From positions 1 to 7,268 of the forward strand of contig CAZOWW010000196.1 in the NCBI GenBank assembly GCA_964583765.1: DNA of 7,268 bases. The letters run 5' to 3'. The notes under the pieces are model-generated. The model did no database searches, was not told the DNA's origin, and was given only the letters and a program-made list of their open reading frames with translations. This stretch comes from CAZOWW01 sp964583765. GTDB taxonomy: Bacteria; Actinomycetota; Actinomycetes; Actinomycetales; Kineosporiaceae. Shown here piece after piece: positions 1 through 3,612 of the stretch; within the stretch, counting starts at the first letter, position 1, and every line of letters begins with the position of its first letter. The translations under genes and the position numbers were made by a program.

Positions 1-1
1 C

Positions 2-106
2 GACCCCTGCAACCTGCAGCTGCTCTACCAGGGCAAGTCCCCCAGCGCCAGCGGCGACTACAACAACCTGCCCTGGCGGCCGGGCGTGCTCACCCTGCAG
101 CGCTGA
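2..106 (+). CDS. C-terminal end of a probable GH62-type alpha-L-arabinofuranosidase (partial)
   Basis: The last 34 codons of a gene that enters from the left edge and stops at TGA 104-106. The tail contains DPCNLQLLYQGKSP, then SGDYNNLPWRPGVLTLQR. From memory this resembles the C-terminus of actinobacterial GH62 alpha-L-arabinofuranosidases, where a YQG, a DYN.LP and a final RPGVLTL segment are usual. Those are secreted enzymes that release arabinose side chains from arabinoxylan. The catalytic domain and signal peptide lie outside the window, so the family is an inference from a short tail. The gene has no evident functional link to the arsenic genes that follow and probably marks the left border of the island. 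Confidence 0.55.
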   Translation, partial: DPCNLQLLYQGKSPSASGDYNNLPWRPGVLTLQR

Positions 107-134
107 CGACTGGTGACGGAGCTGCCCCTGGCGC

Positions 135-166
135 ACCTGATCTCCTCGGGCATACCTGATCTCCTC
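135..166. repeat. 13-bp direct repeat ACCTGATCTCCTC, two copies
   Basis: Exact copies lie at 135-147 and 154-166, starting 19 bp apart, just after the glycosidase stop codon. No function is apparent; a small local duplication is the simplest reading. Confidence 0.6.
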
Positions 167-252
167 TGGGTGCACGTCGGCTCCTCGGACAACGGCGACA
201 CAGGATCCGGTGGACGTGCATGCCGAAGGTGATCGGCAACGGGCAGGACCGC

Positions 253-286
253 AGCGGCGGGCTCGGCGAGAGCCGGGCCCGCCGCT
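253..286 (+). terminator. 15-bp stem with GAGA tetraloop; candidate terminator of the glycosidase gene
   Basis: Positions 253-267 pair with 272-286 without a bulge: 14 Watson-Crick pairs plus one T-G pair (263/276), closing a GAGA loop at 268-271. The T-G pair is a G-U wobble only in the plus-strand transcript (an A-C mismatch on the other strand), and GAGA is a GNRA loop only on the plus strand. This suggests an RNA structure in the glycosidase 3' region. No T-run follows, as is common for actinobacterial terminators. It could also be an mRNA-stabilising 3' hairpin. Confidence 0.55.
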
Positions 287-372
287 CATCGCGTCGACAA
301 TTCCGACAACCCCGACGGGCTGCCCACGCCACGGCCAGCTGACCGAGGGCGATCCCCCGTCGCCCGAGTTCC

Positions 373-398
373 GCCCGTCGCCACTCGTGGCGATGGGC
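373..398 (+). terminator. Second stem-loop, 11 bp, in the convergent intergenic region
   Basis: Positions 373-383 pair with 388-398 around the loop CTCG (384-387), with one G-T pair (377/394) that is a wobble only in the plus-strand RNA. It lies 79 bp beyond the stop of the minus-strand thioredoxin gene and could act in either direction. No T-run follows. Confidence 0.4.
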
Positions 399-476
399 AG
401 GTGGTGCGGTGGAGGCACGGTGGGCTCGAGCCGCGAGAGTCCGTGGCAGGGGCGAAGGGCAGGTGGTGTCGGGGCG

Positions 477-719
477 TCAGGGCACCAGCGGAGCCAGCAG
501 TTCGCGCAGCTCGGCCGCCTTGGGGACTCGCCCGGACAGCACCACCTTCTCGTCCACGACCAAGCCGGGGGTGGACATGACGCCGTAGGCGAGGATGCCC
601 GGGTAGTCGGTGACCTTCTCGATCGTGGCGTCGATCCCGAGCTCGGCGATCGCCTCGCGAGCTGCCTTCTCCAGGTTGAGGCAGTTGGCGCAACCAGAAC
701 CGAGCACCTTGATGATCAT
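477..719 (-). CDS. Small thioredoxin-like (redox-active disulfide) protein, CANC type
   Basis: An 80-residue protein made almost entirely of one thioredoxin/glutaredoxin fold. GSGCANC puts a CxxC redox pair at Cys10 and Cys13 after the first strand, and a cis-proline loop MSTPGLVV lies at residues 48-55. It belongs to the short 'thioredoxin family / redox-active disulfide protein 2' group, which commonly sits next to DUF318/ArsP-like permeases. The ATG at 719 is chosen because it gives the family length and has an upstream GGAAGG (minus strand of about 727-732) at good spacing. An open frame extends further upstream but encodes low-complexity Pro/Arg sequence. It is the last gene of the permease operon, 114 bp after the permease stop. 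A likely role is reduction of a thiol on the permease or of its thiol-bound cargo; the substrate is not shown by the sequence. Confidence 0.85.
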   Translation of the reverse strand: MIIKVLGSGCANCLNLEKAAREAIAELGIDATIEKVTDYPGILAYGVMSTPGLVVDEKVVLSGRVPKAAELRELLAPLVP

Positions 720-733
720 CTGAGTTCCTTCCG
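720..733 (-). promoter_or_regulatory. Ribosome binding site of the thioredoxin-like gene
   Basis: On the minus strand the sequence CCGGAAGGAACTCAG directly precedes the ATG at 719. The purine-rich GGAAGGAA decides this start over the longer upstream-open frame. Confidence 0.7.
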
Positions 734-735
734 GG

Positions 736-749
736 GTGGACCGGTCCAC
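736..749. repeat. 14-bp perfect palindrome GTGGACCGGTCCAC
   Basis: A perfect palindrome without spacer lies just upstream of the ribosome binding site of the thioredoxin-like gene, in the permease/thioredoxin gap. It could be an operator for an internal promoter or form an RNA hairpin. It does not fit the TNGA-N6-TCNA pattern seen at the two divergent promoters. Confidence 0.6.
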
Positions 750-780
750 GGGAGACCGGGACAGCGGGAGACCGGGACAG
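749..780. repeat. 16-bp exact tandem duplication CGGGAGACCGGGACAG
   Basis: Two head-to-tail copies (749-764 and 765-780) lie between the permease and thioredoxin-like genes, directly beside the palindrome at 736-749. The copies are identical, so this is a recent slippage duplication or is conserved by selection. No known element is recognised. Confidence 0.75.
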
Positions 781-833
781 CGAGCGGGCGGAACGGCAGC
801 AGACCAGGACAACAGGAGTACGAGGCAGGGCTG

Positions 834-1916
834 TCAGCTGAGGACGGCGTTGAACAGGTAGCCCATGGTGATGATCCCGGCGGCCACCACGGCGACGAAG
901 GCGACCAGCAACGGGGGCTTGAGCACTCGCCGCAGCAGGATCAGCTCAGGCGCGGACAGCCCGACGACGCTCATCATGAACGCCAGCAGGGTGCCCATGG
1001 GCAGACCCTTGTCATGCAGCGCCTGGACCAGCGGCATGATCCCGGCCGCGTTCGAGTACAGCGGCACACCGATCGCGACGGCCACCAGCACGCCGAAGGC
1101 GTTTCCGGGCCCGGCGTAACGCGTGAACAGGTCCGTCGGGGCCCAGCCGTGGATCACCGCCCCCAAGCCGATCCCGATCAGCAGGTAGGGCCAGATCCGC
1201 CGCAGGATCCTGGCCACCTCCTCGCCGCCGATCCTCAGCCTTTGCTCGAGGCTCAGTCCCGCAGTGGAGTCGAGCGCCTGTCCGCCGAGGGTGGTCTGGA
1301 ACACGAACGGTTCCACCCACCGCTCGACCTTCAACCGCCCCAGCACCCAGCCGGCCGCGATGGCGATCAGCAGGCCCGCCGTGATGTAGAGGGCCGCGAT
1401 CCGCCACCCGAACAGGGTTGCCAACATGCCGACGGCGATCTCGTTCACCAGCGGGGAGGCGATCAGGAAGCTCAGGGTGACCCCGATGGGGACGCCCGCC
1501 GCGACGAACCCGATGAAGGCCGGAACGGCGCTGCAGGAGCAGAACGGTGTGACCACACCCAGCCCGGCGGCCAGGACATTGCCGGCTCCCTCGCGACGTC
1601 CGCCCAACAGTGCGCGGGTCCGCTCGATGCTCATGAAGGTGCGGGCCACGGTGACCACGAAGATGATGCCGACCAGCAACAACGAGATCTTCACGGTGTC
1701 GTAGCCGAAGAAGTGCAGCGTCCGGGCCACCCGGGTCGACCGATCCAGTCCGGCGATCCGGTACAGCAGGGCGTCCCAGGCCGGCCCGTTGACCAGGTAG
1801 ACGCCAACCCACGCCAGCACCAGACCGGCAAGACCGGTCAGTCTGCCCCGACGGGTGGTCCACCAGGCCCACGACCGGCGCCGCATCGACGCGACCGGCA
1901 GCGGACGCAGGCTCAT
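834..1916 (-). CDS. ArsP/DUF318-type permease (YraQ-like), probable organoarsenical or thiol-linked exporter
   Basis: A 360-residue integral membrane protein. Counting from the ATG at 1916, TM segments lie at about 27-43, 75-92, 135-168, 171-192, 242-257, 273-290, 307-325 and 335-353. The family signature TPFCSCSAVPAF is at 123-134, followed by GVPIGVTLSFLIASPLVNE. A second, diverged repeat has GVPLYSNAAGIMPL and LAFMMS at about 283-316, so the protein has the two-repeat layout of PF03773. ArsP exports trivalent organoarsenicals. This branch, paired with a small CxxC protein, is less well defined, so the substrate is an inference. The start is taken at ATG 1916 because it overlaps the stop of a leader ORF (ATGA). 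A GTG at 1928 is the alternative; neither has a strong Shine-Dalgarno. The gene is divergent from arsR and shares its promoter region. Confidence 0.82.
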   Translation of the reverse strand: MSLRPLPVASMRRRSWAWWTTRRGRLTGLAGLVLAWVGVYLVNGPAWDALLYRIAGLDRSTRVARTLHFFGYDTVKISLLLVGIIFVVTVARTFMSIERTRALLGGRREGAGNVLAAGLGVVTPFCSCSAVPAFIGFVAAGVPIGVTLSFLIASPLVNEIAVGMLATLFGWRIAALYITAGLLIAIAAGWVLGRLKVERWVEPFVFQTTLGGQALDSTAGLSLEQRLRIGGEEVARILRRIWPYLLIGIGLGAVIHGWAPTDLFTRYAGPGNAFGVLVAVAIGVPLYSNAAGIMPLVQALHDKGLPMGTLLAFMMSVVGLSAPELILLRRVLKPPLLVAFVAVVAAGIITMGYLFNAVLS

Positions 1917-1999
1917 CGCCCAACCCACCGTTCACCAGGACAACCGGCCGGCACGGCTCTGCGCACGGTGGACCCCGGCCATCGCGCGAACCGGCGCAT
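1913..1999 (-). CDS. 28-codon leader ORF translationally coupled to the permease
   Basis: ATG at 1999 lies 4 nt after a consensus AGGAGG (minus strand of 2004-2009). The frame runs 28 codons (MRRFARWPGSTV.. ending ..GERWVGR) and its TGA overlaps the permease ATG as ATGA. This is the arrangement used for translational coupling, and it explains why the permease start has no Shine-Dalgarno of its own. The peptide is basic, with one Cys, and resembles nothing I recognise. It may be a leader whose translation opens the permease start, or the remnant of a larger gene. Its first residues (M..FAR.W.P) faintly resemble those of the 50-codon ORF at 6071. Confidence 0.5.
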   Translation of the reverse strand: MRRFARWPGSTVRRAVPAGCPGERWVGR

Positions 2000-2003
2000 A
2001 CGT

Positions 2004-2009
2004 CCTCCT
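2004..2009 (-). promoter_or_regulatory. Consensus Shine-Dalgarno AGGAGG of the permease leader ORF
   Basis: CCTCCT on the plus strand reads AGGAGG on the minus strand, 4 nt before the ATG at 1999. It is the only strong ribosome binding site between the promoter and the permease, and is the main reason to believe the leader ORF is translated. Confidence 0.65.
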
Positions 2010-2027
2010 GCCACGACTGGTTCTGGT

Positions 2028-2041
2028 TAGATGACCATCTA
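2028..2041. promoter_or_regulatory. Candidate ArsR operator TAGATGACCATCTA in the permease leader
   Basis: A perfect 6-bp inverted repeat with a 2-bp centre that also fits TNGA-N6-TCNA. It lies just downstream of the predicted permease transcription start (about 2045, minus strand), where a bound repressor would block elongation or initiation. Its centre is 39 bp from the central operator at 2067-2080. Confidence 0.6.
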
Positions 2042-2051
2042 GGTAATCGCC

Positions 2052-2080
2052 ATCTTGCCCTGCTCTTCGACAGGCGTCAA
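2052..2080 (-). promoter_or_regulatory. Minus-strand promoter of the permease operon, TTGACG-N17-CAAGAT
   Basis: The -35 hexamer TTGACG is on the minus strand at 2080-2075 and the -10-like CAAGAT at 2057-2052, with a 17-bp spacer. The predicted start of transcription is near 2045. The hexamers overlap those of the opposing arsR promoter, so the two promoters are face to face on the same DNA. Confidence 0.55.
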
Positions 2081-2083
2081 GAT
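2055..2083 (+). promoter_or_regulatory. arsR promoter, TTGCCC-N17-CAAGAT, leaderless
   Basis: TTGCCC at 2055-2060 and CAAGAT at 2078-2083 are separated by 17 bp, and only 6 nt separate the -10 from the arsR ATG at 2090. Transcription should therefore begin at or next to the A of the start codon. No Shine-Dalgarno precedes arsR, which agrees with a leaderless mRNA. The same hexamers and spacings recur upstream of the acetyltransferase gene at 6028-6000. Confidence 0.65.
2067..2080. promoter_or_regulatory. Central ArsR operator TCGA-CAGGCG-TCAA
   Basis: A TNGA-N6-TCNA dyad between the -35 and -10 hexamers of both divergent promoters. A dimeric ArsR bound here would shut off both arsR and the permease operon. 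The matching site in the second module is 6003-6016. A wider 8-bp inverted repeat (CTTCGACA 2065-2072, TGTCGAAG 2091-2098) also frames the arsR start codon. Confidence 0.6.
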
Positions 2084-2089
2084 AGGCAC

Positions 2090-2467
2090 ATGTCGAAGCA
2101 GCCCGAGGCTCTCGTCGTCTCTGCGCATGCGACCCCGACGGACGGCGCCTGTTGCGACCCGCTCGCGGTGGGCGCCCTGACCGCCGAGCAGGCCGCCTCG
2201 ATCGCGCCCCTGTTCAAGGCCCTCGGCGACCCGGTCCGGTTGCGACTGATCTCGATGATCGCCTCCCGCCCCGAGGTCTGTGTCTGTGACCTGAGCGGCG
2301 CCTTCGACGTCTCCGGTCCGACGATCTCCCATCACCTGCGGGTCCTGCGCGAGGCTGGGCTGGTTGACTGCGAACGCCGTGGCACCTGGATCCACTACCG
2401 GATCCGCCCCGAGGCCCTGCGCCAGTTGGGCATGCTGCTGGACCTCACCCCGCGGGCAACGGCCTGA
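2090..2467 (+). CDS. arsR: ArsR-family As(III)-responsive repressor
   Basis: A 125-residue winged-helix repressor. LFKALGDPVRLRLI at residues 41-54 is the usual ArsR start of the DNA-binding domain. VSGPTISHHLRVLREAGL at 74-91 is the recognition helix region, and the wing (ERRGTWIHYRI) is at 95-105. Candidate metalloid ligands are the N-terminal pair Cys21-Cys22, as in the Corynebacterium-type site, and the helix motif VCVCDL with Cys64 and Cys66, as in the E. coli-type site. As(III) binding would release the operator. The ATG at 2090 has no Shine-Dalgarno but sits 6 nt after the -10 hexamer, supporting a leaderless start. It is divergent from the permease operon and probably also controls the arsN/arsM region, where the same operator recurs. 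Confidence 0.93.
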   Translation: MSKQPEALVVSAHATPTDGACCDPLAVGALTAEQAASIAPLFKALGDPVRLRLISMIASRPEVCVCDLSGAFDVSGPTISHHLRVLREAGLVDCERRGTWIHYRIRPEALRQLGMLLDLTPRATA

Positions 2468-2918
2468 GTCCTTCCTGAAGCGGTTCCCGCGCCGGCCTCG
2501 GTCTGTTCCCGTCGCCCTCAGCCGGTTCGTTCCTGCCGCTCCGAATCCTCGCCGCTGCCCACGCCGCCCGTACGGCCGGCGATCCGGCTACCGGCCCGCG
2601 CGAACTCCCCCGATCCCCGCGGTGCCCGGACGTACCAGCACGTTCAGCCAGCCGCCGATCCCCTCGACCAGCGCCCGAACCTCGGCGACGGAGTGCACCC
2701 CCAGGGCGAACACGCAGTCCGCTCCCGCCTCCCGATAGGCGCGGCCGCGCTCGATCACTTCCGGCAGGTGGCCGCCGAGGGCCCGCGGATCACCCAGTTC
2801 CTGCATCCCGACATCATCGTCCCTTCAGGGGCGGGGCCCGAGATCTCCGGCGCGCGCACCACGGACCCGCTCGTCAAGGGTGCCGCCCGCCCCTGGCCAC
2901 CCCACCGGGGACGATCGA
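2468..2918. other. Degenerate region between arsR and the second regulator gene
   Basis: There is no intact gene in this 451-base stretch. It contains a minus-strand remnant of an isocitrate lyase/PEP mutase family gene (about 2588-2806). From about 2744 to 2880 the plus strand carries a coding-like frame with GC-rich third positions (HFRQVAAEGPRITQFLHPD.. then GAGPEISGARTTDPLV), which I cannot assign. No Shine-Dalgarno supports either. The stretch looks like a scar of earlier insertions and deletions between two arsenic transcription units. Confidence 0.6.
2588..2806 (-). pseudogene. Remnant of an isocitrate lyase/PEP mutase (phosphonomutase) family gene
   Basis: The minus frame contains EVIERGRAYREAGADCVFAL followed by AEVRALVEGIGGWLNVLVRPGT (about 2612-2779). 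This matches the segment of isocitrate lyase/PEP mutase family proteins that usually reads ERGxAYxEAGADCVFVPG, then a short linker and GGPLNVxxxPGT. Only about 55 of the roughly 250-280 residues expected are present. The upstream part with the catalytic loop and Mg-binding aspartates is absent, and downstream the frame ends at TAG 2588-2590 after a few unrelated codons. It has no Shine-Dalgarno and no family N-terminus. The family includes methylisocitrate lyases and C-P bond forming mutases, so the original activity cannot be told. Confidence 0.65.
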
Positions 2919-3278
2919 TCACGTGCTCCGGCCGGAACCGTTCCCTGCGGACAACTCGACGAGCAGGCGGGCGGGTTCGGCCAGAGCCCCGCAACACATC
3001 GAGTAGATGTTGCTGCGCCCCCGGGCGGTCACGGTGACGACGCCCGCGTCCCGGAGAGCCTTGAGGTGGTGGCTGACCAGGGTCTGGGGCAGGTCAAGTG
3101 TCTCGGTGAGTGCCTTCACGGTCCGCGGCGCCTGGGTGATGGCCAGGAGGATCGCCAATCGGTTGGGGTCGGCGAGGGCGGCCAGTACCGGGGCGAGTCG
3201 GTGGGCGACGGCCTTGAGTTCGTCCACCGGGAGCGTCTCAGGTGACTGCGGGTCCGTCATGTCGCCAGTAGATCGCAC
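2919..3278 (-). CDS. Second ArsR-family transcriptional regulator, divergent from the MFS gene
   Basis: A winged-helix regulator of 119 residues from GTG 3278, or 113 from ATG 3260. In the 113-residue numbering, the ArsR core LAALADPNRLAILL is at 26-39, the recognition region LPQTLVSHHLKALRDAGV at 57-74, and the wing (TARGRSNIY) at 78-86. It lacks the CVC motif of the arsR at 2090 and instead has a Cys-Cys pair (SMCCG, residues 89-90) at the start of the C-terminal helix. It therefore probably senses a different ligand, or arsenic through a different site. GTG 3278 is preferred because AGGAG (minus strand of 3286-3290) lies 7 nt upstream; ATG 3260 has none. The twin palindrome at 3407-3438 between this gene and the exporter is its likely operator. 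Confidence 0.88.
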   Translation of the reverse strand: MRSTGDMTDPQSPETLPVDELKAVAHRLAPVLAALADPNRLAILLAITQAPRTVKALTETLDLPQTLVSHHLKALRDAGVVTVTARGRSNIYSMCCGALAEPARLLVELSAGNGSGRST

Positions 3279-3406
3279 AGGCTCGCTCCTCTCAACAGTC
3301 AGGGCTGCTCCTGGCCGGTCGTTCCTTGGGGCGGGACGCCGCCTGGGCAGCGACGGGCGGGCAGGACGTCGTCCCGTCCAGACCTCGCGATCATCCAGCA
3401 TCACTG

Positions 3407-3438
3407 CTGTTGTCAACAATGTCCACTGTTGACAACAG
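3407..3438. promoter_or_regulatory. Twin palindromic operator, 12-bp arms: CTGTTGTCAACA and TGTTGACAACAG
   Basis: CTGTTGTCAACA (3407-3418) and its exact reverse complement TGTTGACAACAG (3427-3438) flank an 8-bp spacer. Each arm is itself a near-perfect palindrome of the form TGTTGWCAACA, so this is two adjacent dimer sites rather than a single dyad. It is AT-rich compared with its surroundings and sits between the divergent regulator and exporter genes. It is the likely binding site of the regulator at 2919-3278 and is unlike the TNGA-N6-TCNA sites of the other two promoters. Confidence 0.82.
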
Positions 3439-3444
3439 TAACAT
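3439..3444 (+). promoter_or_regulatory. Possible -10 element TAACAT of the MFS gene
   Basis: TAACAT fits TANNNT and begins one base after the twin palindrome, so the -35 region would lie inside the right half of the operator. No good -35 hexamer is seen at 16-18 bp, which would suit a promoter repressed by direct occlusion. The call rests on the hexamer and its position only. Confidence 0.3.
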
Positions 3445-3600
3445 CGCCATGGTTCGGTCTCCCTGTCACTTCCTCGCTCCGGCAGCCGCCCGTGGCCGCA
3501 CTCCGCCGTGACGGCCTGGGTTGTCGTCCGCGCCGCACCTGCCCCGGCACACGCGTTCTGCGCGTCACCGCCTGAGCGCTCCGAATTCCGCACCCGCCCC

Positions 3601-3608
3601 GAAGGAGG
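3601..3608 (+). promoter_or_regulatory. Ribosome binding site of the MFS gene (GAAGGAGG)
   Basis: A near-consensus Shine-Dalgarno 4 nt before ATG 3613. It fixes the start and argues against the longer in-frame GTG start at 3508. Confidence 0.8.
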
Positions 3609-3612
3609 ACCG

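Larger units (their letters stand above)
107..476. other. Gene-poor stretch between the glycosidase tail and the thioredoxin-like gene
   Basis: No convincing gene is seen in this 370-base stretch. Open frames on both strands here are Arg/Pro/Gly-rich without recognisable motifs or a Shine-Dalgarno. It holds a short direct repeat (135-166) and two strong stem-loops (253-286 and 373-398), annotated separately. The glycosidase and thioredoxin genes converge on it, so it is the shared 3' region of two transcription units. Confidence 0.6.
3279..3612. other. Regulatory intergenic region between the second regulator and the MFS exporter
   Basis: A 334-base divergent region. It contains the twin palindrome at 3407-3438, a plausible plus-strand -10 (TAACAT, 3439-3444) and the MFS ribosome binding site at the right end. 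Open frames over it (for example a 20-codon one from ATG 3449) lack ribosome binding sites and recognisable sequence, so no further gene is called. Confidence 0.5.

Noticed and set aside
749..780. Tandem 16-bp repeat as a CRISPR array
   Set aside because: The two copies are adjacent without spacers and no cas gene is present.
720..812. Upstream start at 812 for the thioredoxin-like protein (111 residues)
   Set aside because: The extension covers the palindrome and tandem repeat and is Pro/Arg-rich. The ATG at 719 has its own ribosome binding site and gives the family length.
210..2030. A 606-codon plus-strand open frame across the thioredoxin and permease genes
   Set aside because: It is antisense to two genes with clear family motifs. 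Its product is Gly/Gln/His/Asp/Pro-rich and repetitive, as expected for a shadow frame in high-GC DNA, and it has no ribosome binding site.
3449..3511. A 20-codon leader ORF before the MFS gene
   Set aside because: It has no Shine-Dalgarno, its spacing from the possible -10 does not fit a leaderless start, and it has no recognisable sequence.
3508..3612. GTG start at 3508 giving the MFS protein 35 more residues
   Set aside because: A near-consensus Shine-Dalgarno directly precedes ATG 3613, and the extension has no conserved character.
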